Both the position numbers and the translations under genes were made by a program. Positions 28,144 through 38,856 of a stretch of 64,000 nt of DNA are shown here, piece after piece (positions within the stretch are counted from its first letter, which is position 1; each line of letters opens with the position of its first letter). The DNA lies in the NCBI GenBank assembly GCA_001465015.1, contig LNEO01000122.1, positions 1 to 64,000 of the forward strand, in the 5' to 3' direction. Under the pieces are notes generated by a model. The model saw only the letters and a list, made by a program, of their open reading frames with translations, had not been told where the DNA came from and did no database searches. This stretch comes from Deltaproteobacteria bacterium Ga0077539 (lineage in GTDB: Bacteria > Myxococcota_A > Polyangia > Polyangiales > Ga0077539).

Positions 28144-28191
28144 GAACGATCGTTCGACAAACCCCGAGAGAGCAACGAAACTTGTGAAGTT
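28144..28191 (+). promoter_or_regulatory. Two short inverted repeats in the lgt/RCC1 divergent region
   Basis: GAACGATCGTTC (28144-28155) is a perfect 12-bp palindrome, and AACTT-gtg-AAGTT (28179-28191) lies just before the GTG start at 28198. The first matches the GAAC-N4-GTTC form of some LexA boxes, but CGATCG cores are common in this DNA, so chance is likely. Either may be an operator. Confidence 0.25.
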
Positions 28192-28197
28192 ACTCGC

Positions 28198-30102
28198 GTG
28201 AGATTCTGGCAAGGCGACACAGCGAAACGGCAGCGTTGGCGCGCGGCATTGGTGTGCGCGCTGACCGCGGCTTCCTGTCGTTCGCCTCGGACACAGATCG
28301 TGGTCGCGATCGACACGGACTATCCCGTTCCGTCCAGCGTTGGGTCCCTTCGCGTTCGCGTCCGAGACCCCCGTGGCGGAGCTCCGACGGTGCAGCCGCT
28401 CGTGCTCAACGGAACGGCGTCGACAGGCTGCGTCGATCAGCGAGACAGCGCGCGGTATTGTATCCCGTTGTCGCTCTTGATCGTCCCGGCGGCCGGACGA
28501 GGCGACGACCAGCCCGCTGAAATCACGGTCGAAGCCGTTCGAGGCAACGACGCCGTCAGAGGCGCCGCGCTGGTGTCTCAAACCGCGCGGCTGCGGTTCA
28601 TCCCGGGCTACACCCTGCGGCTGCCGATGTTTCTTCGGCGCGACTGCGAGGGGGTGTTTTGTCCCACCGATTACACGTGCGGCGAAGGCGCTCGCTGCTA
28701 TTCGATTGACCGCCCGCCAGGAGTTGTCCGCATCGATCCCGTATCGGGCGCGCCGCTCGACGGCTCAGTCTTCGACGGCTCTGCTCCGGACGCCGTCGCG
28801 CCGCTGGATGTCTCGATGCGCGATGCCTCCCCCGAAACGGACGTGCCGCCAGCGCGCGACGTTGTCGCGCCGATGGACGCAAGGACCGACGCGCCCGCGG
28901 ACAGCGGAGTGATTCCGCTGTGCAGTTCGCGAGGTTGTCCTCCCGTTCAACAGCTCGCCGCGGGGCACGACTTTACGTGCGCTCGGCTCACGATCGGCCG
29001 AGTCGCGTGCTGGGGTGCCAACGAGCGGGGACAGCTCGGCCGAGACACGCTCACCCCTCGCAGACCAGATGGCTCATTCGGTCTGCACACCCCAGCATTT
29101 TTGCGCGCGATCGACTCATCGACGATGCTCGCGGCCGGACACGACCACGCGTGCGCGACCTCTGGCGCCGCCGGCAGTCAGCGTCTCTTGTGCTGGGGCG
29201 CGAATCCGAACGGGGCGCTGATTCCCGGAGCGATGGCCGATAGCGTCGTGTCGCCGCAGGTTGTCACGCTGCCAGTCGCTGCTGCGCCTTCCGCGATCGC
29301 GCTCGGTCGCGAATCGTCCTACGCGCAGGTGGGTCGCGACCTGTATGCGTGGGGAACCAACGCGGATGGGGCGCTCGGGATCGGCCTGACGTCTCCTGCC
29401 GTCGCGCCAACGCTCCTCGCATCTGCCGCTGATCTGAGCAGCCCAGTGGCCCGACACCGCGGCGGCTGTTTCGTTTCGAATGCCCGAACACGATGCTTCG
29501 GCTTCAACACAGGCCATCGGTTCGGCGACATCAGCGCCGCAGACGAATTGGTGCCGGTTTCGACGGCGATCTCGCCGAGTCTCGCCGACGCGAGTTTTTC
29601 GCTCAGCTCCCGTTTTGCTTGCAGGTCCTCAGGCGCGGACAGCCTTTGTTGGGGCGAGCATCGACCGTCAGGTGTGCTCGGTCGGTTTCCAGTCATGGGA
29701 GAGCCGAGCACGTACACTGCGCCCCAGCGAGTCGCCATTGGATCGCCCATCGCAGCCGTTGCGCTCGGGGATGACTTCGGCCTCGCGCTCGGGCGAGACG
29801 GGCGTGTCTACTGTTGGGGATCCAACGCCGAAGGCGCGTGCGCGTTCGGGACCCAAGCGTCGTCGGGCGAAGTCTCGCCAGCGCGAACGCTGCCGCGAGC
29901 GATCGAGTTTCCGCGAGCGTTTACTGCTCCCTGTCGCGCGATCGCGGCGGGCACGGGACACGGGTGCGCCGTCGACTCCGCGCAGGTGGTTTGGTGTTGG
30001 GGTCGCAACGCGAACGGACAGGCAGGTCAGCCGGTCACCATGAACGCGCGCTCGCGCGCGGTGGTCACGCCGAGCCCCGTCATCATCCCCTCGCCGACGT
30101 GA
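28198..30102 (+). CDS. RCC1-repeat surface lipoprotein
   Basis: A 634-residue exported lipoprotein with lipobox TAASC (Cys27) following a basic N-terminus. Residues 35-180 form an Ig-like beta region ending in a short Cys-rich segment (CEGVFCPTDYTCGEGARCY). A spacer of DGSAPDAVAPLD-type Asp/Ala/Pro repeats (190-235) leads to an RCC1-type beta-propeller (240-634) with repeats of the form VQQLAAGHDFTCARL / VACWGANERGQLG and DLYAWGTNADGALGIG, about seven blades. RCC1 propellers bind proteins or surfaces; the myxobacterial versions are of unknown role. It starts at GTG and is divergent from lgt. Confidence 0.88.
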   Translation: MRFWQGDTAKRQRWRAALVCALTAASCRSPRTQIVVAIDTDYPVPSSVGSLRVRVRDPRGGAPTVQPLVLNGTASTGCVDQRDSARYCIPLSLLIVPAAGRGDDQPAEITVEAVRGNDAVRGAALVSQTARLRFIPGYTLRLPMFLRRDCEGVFCPTDYTCGEGARCYSIDRPPGVVRIDPVSGAPLDGSVFDGSAPDAVAPLDVSMRDASPETDVPPARDVVAPMDARTDAPADSGVIPLCSSRGCPPVQQLAAGHDFTCARLTIGRVACWGANERGQLGRDTLTPRRPDGSFGLHTPAFLRAIDSSTMLAAGHDHACATSGAAGSQRLLCWGANPNGALIPGAMADSVVSPQVVTLPVAAAPSAIALGRESSYAQVGRDLYAWGTNADGALGIGLTSPAVAPTLLASAADLSSPVARHRGGCFVSNARTRCFGFNTGHRFGDISAADELVPVSTAISPSLADASFSLSSRFACRSSGADSLCWGEHRPSGVLGRFPVMGEPSTYTAPQRVAIGSPIAAVALGDDFGLALGRDGRVYCWGSNAEGACAFGTQASSGEVSPARTLPRAIEFPRAFTAPCRAIAAGTGHGCAVDSAQVVWCWGRNANGQAGQPVTMNARSRAVVTPSPVIIPSPT

Positions 30103-30127
30103 GTGTCGATCGTGGCAGGCCAGGCGC

Positions 30128-30961
30128 TCAGCTCGCCGCGGCGGCTTCGGCGCTCTCGCTCTTGTCGCTCTTCTTGCTCTCGGCCTTCGTGCTGACCGTC
30201 TTGGGCTTACCGCCGAAGATGAACTCGTAGAGCATGAGCGCGATGCCCACGGTGATCGCGATGTCCGCGACGTTGTAAGTGGGCCAGTAGAACTTGTCCT
30301 TCCAGTGCATCAGGATGAAGTCCACGACGTAGCCGAGGCGCAGACGATCGACGAGGTTGCCGATGGCGCCGCCCAGCACGAGCGGCAGAGCGATGCGCAT
30401 CGCGCGCTGATCCTTCTCGAGCGATCGGTACAAGTGCACGATGAACAAGATCGCGAGGACCGTGATCAAGAAGAAGAACGGCCTTCGCACCTTCTCGCTG
30501 GCGCCGTGCAACAGGCCCCACGCGCCGCCGCAGTTCTCGGCGTAGCGCATCTCGAGGTAGTTGCGAGACAGCACGATCTCGTTCTGCGGCACGCGCTGAT
30601 AGAGATAGTGAGACATCCCGGAGGGCGGCGAGCAGAGCGGAACGATCCGCGGCGACGGAATCGAGAGCCGCTTGATCGCCCAGCCCTTGGACCACAGGTC
30701 GACGCCCGCGGTCACCACGGCGATGCCCGCCAGAAACAGCCACTGACCCATCGTGGGCGGAGGCGGAGGTGGCTCTTTGACGGGCTTCTTCGACGCGACG
30801 ACCTCGCCGCCCTCGACGTCACCGTTGTCGGCGTCGCTGGCCTTCTTCTCGTCGCTGTCCGACTTGTTGTCAGCGTCCGCCGAGGTCTTCGGCAGCTCGT
30901 CGTTGGTCGTCGGCGCGTCGGCGCTCTCAGCGGGCTTCTTGGTGTCGTCGGTGTCGCTCAT
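30128..30961 (-). CDS. lspA: Signal peptidase II with acidic N-terminal extension
   Basis: The aspartic protease that cuts the signal peptide from diacylated prolipoproteins. At 277 residues it is much longer than the usual about 165. Residues 1-70 are an extra, mostly Asp/Glu/Ser/Lys-rich and Pro-rich segment. Residues 70-260 hold the four-helix core (MGQWLFLAGIAVVTAGVDLWSK, NCGGAWGLL, PFFFLITVLAILFIVHLYR). The catalytic Asp residues are in NLVDRLRLGYVVDFI and YNVADIAIT. A second charged tail follows (KAESKKSDKSESAEAAAAS). It lies about 108 bases downstream of ileS in the same orientation, the classic ileS-lspA order. Confidence 0.93.
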   Translation of the reverse strand: MSDTDDTKKPAESADAPTTNDELPKTSADADNKSDSDEKKASDADNGDVEGGEVVASKKPVKEPPPPPPTMGQWLFLAGIAVVTAGVDLWSKGWAIKRLSIPSPRIVPLCSPPSGMSHYLYQRVPQNEIVLSRNYLEMRYAENCGGAWGLLHGASEKVRRPFFFLITVLAILFIVHLYRSLEKDQRAMRIALPLVLGGAIGNLVDRLRLGYVVDFILMHWKDKFYWPTYNVADIAITVGIALMLYEFIFGGKPKTVSTKAESKKSDKSESAEAAAAS

Positions 30962-31069
30962 GGCAGGGTCGTCGCGATCAAAGGTGCTCGAAAGGGAACC
31001 GCGGGGTGGTAGCGCAACGCGCTGCCCAATCCAAGACCGACCGGGCGTCGCAACGATACAACAGAGGAG

Positions 31070-34000
31070 TCAACCCGCGGACGGCGCCGGGTGTTCCGCA
31101 TCCCATCGCGCGACGGCGGTGGAGCAACGGACGCAGAGCCCGGAGGCGCTATCGACGTCGCGAATGCGCCGTCGGCAGCGCACGCAGGCGCTCTTGGCCC
31201 CGCGGACGGCGCGCGTCCTGGGCACCCCGTCTCGGACATTCACTGTCAACGCCCCGAGCAAGAGGCATTCGGCGAGCACGCCGGTCAGCGGCCGAAGAAT
31301 CGACGCGTCGCCCTCGCTCACGTCCAGCTCGACGTCCGCGTCTCGCGGGTGATCGATCCGGGCGGACTCGGGCCACCTCACTTCGTCTTCGCCGGCGACG
31401 CGCTTTTCTTGCTGCGCGGCCTTCTTCTCTGCGCCCCAGGCAGACACGACGGGCTCGATCGCGAGATTGGCTCGATCGCGAAGCTCGCGCACGACGCGCA
31501 CGGCGTCATCGAGCGTCGAGTCGTGCTCGCACGAAAGCTTCGGCCACATGCAGAGATGAACGCTCGTCGGGTCGTCCTTGCGACGCGGGAGGTGGTCCCA
31601 CACATCCTCCGTCGTAAACGGAAGGATGGGCGCGAGGATGACTGCGATCGAGCGCACCATCGCGTCGCACACAGCGAGCGTCGAACGAACGCGGTCGCTC
31701 TTGTAGTCGTTGTAGAGCCAGTCCTTGGACACATCGAGGTAGAAGCCGCTCGCGTCCGAAAGAAACTCGCTCACCGCAGCGACGACCGCGCGAAAGTCGA
31801 AGTGACGATAGGCGCTCTCGCAGCGCGCGACGAGCGCGACGAGCTTCTGCTGCTGCCAACGATCGATGGGCTGCAGCGCGGCGCCGACCTCGGCGACCGT
31901 CTCGACCACTTCGCCGCGGACCACTTGCAACAAGAACCGCAGGACGTTGCGGATCGAGCGGTAGCTCTCTTTGACCTGATCGAACGCGGCCTTCGAGAGG
32001 CCGATGTCATCGGTGTAGTCGTTGGAGGCTACCCACAATCGAAGGATCTCCGCGCCGTCTGCGGCGATGACCTTCTGCGGGTCGTACACCGAGACGTCTT
32101 CGCCACCCTGGCGCTTCTTCTCGATGTCGCTCTTGCTCATGGCCTTGAGCACGGTCTTCATCTTGCCGTCGGGCTGAGCGACCTGCACTTTTTCGCCGAC
32201 GAACCCGGCGGTGGCGACGGTCTTGTACGGCGCTTGCCCGTGCGTCGCGACGCCGACGAGCAAGGACGAGTGAAACCACCCTCGGTGCTGATCGCTGCCC
32301 TCGAGGTAGAGGTCGCACGGAAACCCGAGGTCGGGATCGCTCGCGCACACGGCGTAGAACGAGCTGCCCGACTCGAACCACACGTCGAGGATGCTCGCGT
32401 CGCGCGTGAAGCCGTGCGTTGCGCCGCACTTTTCGCAGCAAAATCCCTCAGGAACAACGGGAGCATTCTCGTCGTACCACGCGTCTGCGCCCTGGCTGGC
32501 GAAGAGCTTCGCGACGTGGCGAACGAGGGCGCTCGAAAGGTTGGGGTGCCCGCAGTGCTCGCAGTGAAGCGCCGGGATCGGAACGCCCCACGCCCGCTGA
32601 CGCGAGATGCACCAGTCGGGTCGTGCGAACATCATTCCGTGGATGCGCTCGCGGCCCCAGGCGGGGACCCAGCCTCGCGCTTCCGCGCCTTGCTCTTGGG
32701 CGAGCGCGCCGTCCTTGGCGAGTCGATCGATCTCTTCGAGAGAGACTTCTCGCAGGGTTTTTCCTGGGTTGACGCCGCCCTTCATGGGCTCGTCCATGGC
32801 GATGAACCACTGGACCGTCGCCCGCGTGAGCAGCGGCTTCTTCGAGCGCCACGAGATCGGGTAGCGGTGGACGATGAAGGCGCCGTCGGCGTTGCAGAGC
32901 ACGCCGAGCTCTTCGAGCTTCGCAGAGATCACGGGGTTCGCCGCGAAGACGTGCTTTCCGACGATGCCCCAGCTCTTGGCGACGGGGCCGAGCTCTTCAG
33001 TGAACTCACCGGCGTCATCGACGGGCGAATAGACCTCGAGGCCATACTTCACGCCGGTGTTGTAGTCTTCGCGGCCGTGGCCGGGCGCCGTGTGAACGAT
33101 GCCCGTTCCTGCGGTGGACTCGACGTAGTCCGCGAACACGATGGGCGAGCGGCGCTCTTCGAACGGGTGCGAAAACACGAGCCCCTCGAGCTCTTTGCCG
33201 ACGAAGGCGCTGCCTGCGCCGTGCATCGTGCGAGGCAAGAGCTCGGGCGTGTTCCAGCCGCAGGCGGCGATGACAGATTTCGCGAGAGGCTCGGCGACGA
33301 GCAGGTACTCGACAGAGCCGTCGCGCTTGGATCGCTCGAGCAACACGTACTCGAGCTCGGGGTGCACCGCGAGCGCGCGATTGGCAGGGAGCGTCCATGG
33401 TGTTGTGGTCCAGATGACCGCGGACACCGGTCCGCCCTCGCGCAGCGTGGGAAATCGCTCGCGGAGCTTGTCGCTCACCGCGTGATCGCCGCGAAAACGC
33501 ACGTACACAGACGGGCTCTTGTGATCGTCCTCGTACTCGAGCTCGCTCTCGGCCAGCGCAGTGCGCTCCGCGGAAGACCACCACACGGGCTTGAGGCCTC
33601 TGTACACGAGGCCGCGATCGACGAAAGCCGCGAGCGCCTCGAGGACGCGCGCCTCGAAGGCGGGCTGCATCGTGAGATACGGCGCGTCCCAGGTGCCGAG
33701 CATGCCCAGTCGTTGTCGCTGCGCGGACTGCGCGTCGACCCACTTCTGCGCTTCGTCGCGGCACTTCGCGCGACGCTGCATCGGCGTGAGCTCGCGCATC
33801 TTCGGCCCGAGCGCTCGCTCGACGTTTTGCTCGATGGGAAGCCCGTGGCAGTCCCATCCCGGGATGAACTTCACCCGCTCGCCAAGGATCGTCCGACACC
33901 GCGTGACGAAGTCCTTCAGCGTGTTGTTGAGCACATGACCGTAGTGGAGGTTGCCGTTGGCGTACGGAGGTCCGTCGTGAAAGACGAAGGTTTTCTCCGA

Positions 34001-34141
34001 GGGGCGCTCGAGCATCGCTCGGTAGAGCCCAGCCTTGTTCCATCGGTCCAGCCACTGCGGCTCGCGTTTGGCGAGGTCTGCCTTCATCGAGAAGGCCCCC
34101 TCGGGCAGCCGCAACGTCGCCTTGAAATCCCGCGCAGACAT
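31070..34141 (-). CDS. ileS: Isoleucyl-tRNA synthetase
   Basis: A 1023-residue class I aminoacyl-tRNA synthetase. The HIGH-type motif is HYGH (66-69) in PPYANGNLHYGHVLN. The KMSKS-type motif is AMSKS (667-671), with Ala for the first Lys and the important second Lys kept. The editing domain (TWTTTPWTLPANRALAVH-type block, here VIWTTTPWTLPANRAL) and anticodon-binding region are present. The C-terminus has a zinc module CVRC...CVRC. The ATG at 34141 starts at MSARDFKATL; twelve upstream codons in frame are not conserved-looking. It is divergent from the kinase gene, with lspA downstream. Confidence 0.96.
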   Translation of the reverse strand: MSARDFKATLRLPEGAFSMKADLAKREPQWLDRWNKAGLYRAMLERPSEKTFVFHDGPPYANGNLHYGHVLNNTLKDFVTRCRTILGERVKFIPGWDCHGLPIEQNVERALGPKMRELTPMQRRAKCRDEAQKWVDAQSAQRQRLGMLGTWDAPYLTMQPAFEARVLEALAAFVDRGLVYRGLKPVWWSSAERTALAESELEYEDDHKSPSVYVRFRGDHAVSDKLRERFPTLREGGPVSAVIWTTTPWTLPANRALAVHPELEYVLLERSKRDGSVEYLLVAEPLAKSVIAACGWNTPELLPRTMHGAGSAFVGKELEGLVFSHPFEERRSPIVFADYVESTAGTGIVHTAPGHGREDYNTGVKYGLEVYSPVDDAGEFTEELGPVAKSWGIVGKHVFAANPVISAKLEELGVLCNADGAFIVHRYPISWRSKKPLLTRATVQWFIAMDEPMKGGVNPGKTLREVSLEEIDRLAKDGALAQEQGAEARGWVPAWGRERIHGMMFARPDWCISRQRAWGVPIPALHCEHCGHPNLSSALVRHVAKLFASQGADAWYDENAPVVPEGFCCEKCGATHGFTRDASILDVWFESGSSFYAVCASDPDLGFPCDLYLEGSDQHRGWFHSSLLVGVATHGQAPYKTVATAGFVGEKVQVAQPDGKMKTVLKAMSKSDIEKKRQGGEDVSVYDPQKVIAADGAEILRLWVASNDYTDDIGLSKAAFDQVKESYRSIRNVLRFLLQVVRGEVVETVAEVGAALQPIDRWQQQKLVALVARCESAYRHFDFRAVVAAVSEFLSDASGFYLDVSKDWLYNDYKSDRVRSTLAVCDAMVRSIAVILAPILPFTTEDVWDHLPRRKDDPTSVHLCMWPKLSCEHDSTLDDAVRVVRELRDRANLAIEPVVSAWGAEKKAAQQEKRVAGEDEVRWPESARIDHPRDADVELDVSEGDASILRPLTGVLAECLLLGALTVNVRDGVPRTRAVRGAKSACVRCRRRIRDVDSASGLCVRCSTAVARWDAEHPAPSAG

Positions 34142-34352
34142 AAGCGGCTGCGTAATGTTTTTCCACCGCACGATCAAGGCTCAGCGACGAAGCGGCCTCG
34201 GACAGTGCAGTCGATTGCCAACCAAACAGCGGATATCGCGACCTCGATTACAAACGATCACAATACAATCCTGTGTTGGATGTTTCGATAGTTCGAACCG
34301 AAACAACCGCCCATACTTTCCACGTACCCGTAGGAACCCGAGGGCCAGCACG
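34142..34352. promoter_or_regulatory. Divergent promoter region between ileS and a kinase
   Basis: A stretch of lower GC than its surroundings (for example TACAAT at 34264-34269, AAACAACC). It separates the two divergent genes and presumably holds both promoters, but I cannot assign -35 boxes or a T-box leader. Confidence 0.35.
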
Positions 34353-36617
<2,265 letters not shown>

Positions 36618-36687
36618 CGGTTCTGTGCGCAGATGATGACTGTGCGCGTGCGATGAGCGAGTATCGGCGGCTCGGAGGAACCAACGC

Positions 36688-37218
36688 TTGCCGTCCCTCG
36701 CACGCAGGCCTGCTCGCAGCCTGATTCACCAGCGTGACACGAGACGCGAGGTCGGAGTCGCGGCGCTCGCGATCGGCGTCGCCCTGTCACTCACGAGCAG
36801 CTGCTCAGAGTTTTCACCGGTCGAAACGCCGCTGAACCTCAGTTTTCGCTGCGACGATCGCGACACCAACCCTGCGGTCGAGGTCTCGTTTCAGCGAGAC
36901 ATCCTCGCGGGAATCTTTCTCGTCAACCGCAACACCGCGCCGGGCTGCTCGTGTCACAACCCGATGGACGCGCTTCCCGTGGGTGTGCAGATGTCAGGGC
37001 TCGACCTCTCGTCCTTCTCGGCCACACGACGGGGCGGGATGAACTCGGCCGCGACGATCGTGCTGCCAGGACGGCCCTGCGCATCGACGTTGTACCTCAA
37101 GGTCACGGCCTCTCCGCCGCTCGGCGGGCGGATGCCTCGCAACGGCCCTCCGTTTCTTTCGGACGCGCAGATCAGGCTCATCCACGACTGGATCTCGGAG
37201 GGCGCTCGTGAAAACTAG
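36688..37218 (+). CDS. Cytochrome-like lipoprotein with CxCH motif
   Basis: A 176-residue exported protein. A basic N-terminus and hydrophobic stretch (VGVAALAIGVALSLTSSC) end in a lipobox at Cys39. The mature part resembles the planctomycete-type cytochrome domain, with motif C87-S-C89-H90 (one residue between the Cys rather than two), GLDLSSFSATRRGG, a PGRPCASTLYLKV block, GGRMPRNGP and LSDAQIRLIHDWISEGA. The spacing makes normal haem c attachment uncertain. The start is TTG at 36688, with no good ATG in frame; this is uncertain. The 3' end overlaps the next gene by 11 bases, marking the first of a coupled trio. Confidence 0.75.
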   Translation: MPSLARRPARSLIHQRDTRREVGVAALAIGVALSLTSSCSEFSPVETPLNLSFRCDDRDTNPAVEVSFQRDILAGIFLVNRNTAPGCSCHNPMDALPVGVQMSGLDLSSFSATRRGGMNSAATIVLPGRPCASTLYLKVTASPPLGGRMPRNGPPFLSDAQIRLIHDWISEGAREN

Positions 37219-37561
37219 CGCCGCGGGTCGCCGCGCCCTCGGGCTCGCGCGGTCGTTCTTGATTGTATGTGCGGCCTCGAGCTGCCAGGCCTTCGCGCGC
37301 ACAGACGGGCTCGAGCCTTCGCGCCTGCCCGCAGAGCGCCGCGCCGAGTACAACCTCTTCGCCGATCGCTGCTCGCGTTGTCACACGCTGGCTCGCCCGC
37401 TCAACGCCGGGATCTCCCGCGAAGGAGAGTGGCGCAACTATGTGCGAAGGATGCGAAGGCAGCCGAGCTCTGGGATCGCCCCAGAGGACGAGGAGCCGCT
37501 CGTGCGATTCCTGGTCTGGTATTCGGCCAACCGCGCGACCGCGGGCGGAGGTGAGCTGTGA
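37208..37561 (+). CDS. Small monohaem cytochrome c lipoprotein
   Basis: A 117-residue lipoprotein with lipobox AASSC (Cys26). The mature 90 residues carry a canonical haem c site C55-SRC-H59 (FADRCSRCHTLARPLN) and a helical C-terminus, as in small class I cytochromes. A Met in NYVRRMRRQ is a possible axial ligand. It starts at GTG inside the previous gene and overlaps the next gene by four bases (GTGA), indicating translational coupling of three genes. It likely shuttles or relays electrons at the outer-membrane or periplasmic face. Confidence 0.82.
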   Translation: MKTSAAGRRALGLARSFLIVCAASSCQAFARTDGLEPSRLPAERRAEYNLFADRCSRCHTLARPLNAGISREGEWRNYVRRMRRQPSSGIAPEDEEPLVRFLVWYSANRATAGGGEL

Positions 37562-38778
37562 GCGCACGAAAGCACGCACTCGGTTTCGTAGCGCTCTCGT
37601 TCGCGGCCCTCGCGGCCGTGGCGGTCCCCAGCCGCGCGCGCGCCGTGGAGTTCACGCTCGCGGGCAGCACGCAGCTCGACTACCACTTCGTGCCGTTCAA
37701 TCCGGGCAACGTGACCGATCCTCGGCCGCGGTCGCACACCATCGACGGGCTCACCGAAGAGCTGTCGATCAAGGTGGCCCTGGATTTCTCCTCGCATATC
37801 TCGGGCAACGTGAAGCTCTGCTGGGGCTGCCACGGCTTCGAGCTCGGGATGGCGTTCGTGGACTTTCGCGTCAACGACGCGCTCAATTTTCGTGTGGGTC
37901 GATTCAACCCGCAGTTCGGAGAGTTTCAGCTCCGACACGACCCGGGCAACCACCGAACTTCGGACAAGCCCCTGCCCTACGACATGGGCCGGATGTTTTA
38001 TCTCTATCAGTTCAACCGCAGCGTCCTGCCGTTGCCGTACGTCGAGAACGCGGTCGAGGTCTCGGGCTCACACTTCTTCGGATCGCGCGTGCAGGTGGAC
38101 TACGCCGCGCACATCGCGACCGGTTTGCGCGCTACCGTCAACGGGCCGACGGACGTCGACTTCATCTCGATGCACGCGCCGTCGTTCATGGTCGACAACA
38201 ACTCGCTCCCGAGCGTCGGCGGGCGCGTCGGCGTCAACGTTCGCCTGGCAGATCGCGTCGACTGGACCGTGGGCGGCTCTGCGCTGCACGGTGCGTACGA
38301 TCCGCAGGGGCTCTTTACGTACACCGTGCTCGGAATCGACACGTTTCTGCGTATCGGGAGGGTCAACATCCGCGGCGAGTACCTGATCCGTCGCACGGAG
38401 ATGGCCACCGGACAGGATCCGACGCGCTGGCAGTACGAGCTGCCGCTGCTCGCGGACCGAAGCGACTTCACCGAGACGCTCTTCATGGTGAAAGACGGCT
38501 TCTATGTCGAGGTCGACGGACCCGTGAACCGAAGGGTCGAGCTCGTCGGCCGCTTCGACGGAATCCGCAGGATCGGCAACGTTCCTGTGGGCGTTCCGCT
38601 GGATTTCAACGCGGGAATGCTGCGCGGGACGCTGGGAGCCAACTTCATCATCGCGCGCGGCTATCGAGTGAAGAGCTCCGTCGAGTACTGGCGTGTGTGG
38701 GGCGTCCGCAGCGACCTCGGGAATCCCGTGCCCGAAAACGGGTTGGGTCTACACCTCGGCGTCGTCGCGACGTTTTGA
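37558..38778 (+). CDS. Outer-membrane beta-barrel (porin-like) protein bearing a CxxCH motif
   Basis: A 406-residue exported protein with signal peptide MSARKHALGFVALSFAALAA... and probable cleavage after ARA (29). The mature part alternates polar and hydrophobic residues in amphipathic strands (VEFTLAGSTQLDYHF, LNFRVGRFNPQFGEF, VNIRGEYLIRR, LRGTLGANFIIARGY) and ends in Phe, all typical of outer-membrane barrels. Between early strands is C88-W-G-C-H92 (GNVKLCWGCHGFELGMAF), a haem c signature not expected in ordinary porins. It is translationally coupled to two cytochrome-like genes. By analogy with MtrB/PioB-type conduits, an electron-transfer barrel is inferred, not shown. Confidence 0.78.
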   Translation: MSARKHALGFVALSFAALAAVAVPSRARAVEFTLAGSTQLDYHFVPFNPGNVTDPRPRSHTIDGLTEELSIKVALDFSSHISGNVKLCWGCHGFELGMAFVDFRVNDALNFRVGRFNPQFGEFQLRHDPGNHRTSDKPLPYDMGRMFYLYQFNRSVLPLPYVENAVEVSGSHFFGSRVQVDYAAHIATGLRATVNGPTDVDFISMHAPSFMVDNNSLPSVGGRVGVNVRLADRVDWTVGGSALHGAYDPQGLFTYTVLGIDTFLRIGRVNIRGEYLIRRTEMATGQDPTRWQYELPLLADRSDFTETLFMVKDGFYVEVDGPVNRRVELVGRFDGIRRIGNVPVGVPLDFNAGMLRGTLGANFIIARGYRVKSSVEYWRVWGVRSDLGNPVPENGLGLHLGVVATF

Positions 38779-38805
38779 GCGCAAGATCGACCGACGAGCG
38801 CGCTC
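38776..38805 (+). terminator. Inverted repeat starting at the barrel gene stop
   Basis: GAGCGC (38777-38782), overlapping the TGA stop, pairs with GCGCTC (38800-38805) across a 17-base loop. The right side also forms the palindrome GAGCGCGCTC (38796-38805). A weak terminator candidate without a T tract. Confidence 0.35.
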
Positions 38806-38824
38806 CGCCCCCTGTGTCGGCGAA

Positions 38825-38852
38825 GTAACTTTCCCCATAACCGAACCCCGTC
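38825..38852 (+). promoter_or_regulatory. Possible ECF-type promoter before the sigma factor
   Basis: GTAACT (38825-38830) followed after 18 bases by CGTC (38849-38852) resembles GTAAC/CGTC-type ECF promoters, and the start codon follows at 38857. This would allow self-activation of the sigma gene. The spacing is slightly long and the leader would be almost absent. Confidence 0.25.
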
Positions 38853-38856
38853 CATC

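Noticed and set aside
28144..28155. A LexA (SOS) operator
   Set aside because: It matches GAAC-N4-GTTC but lies between lgt and a surface lipoprotein gene, and CGATCG cores are frequent here; no similar site was seen before uvrA.
31091..34291. A 1066-codon plus-strand open frame opposite ileS
   Set aside because: It is an antisense shadow produced by strong third-position GC bias; composition is Arg/Ala/His-rich without any motif, while the minus strand encodes an unmistakable IleRS.
34142..34352. A T-box riboswitch upstream of ileS
   Set aside because: No T-box sequence or specifier hairpin could be identified, and the leader is short.
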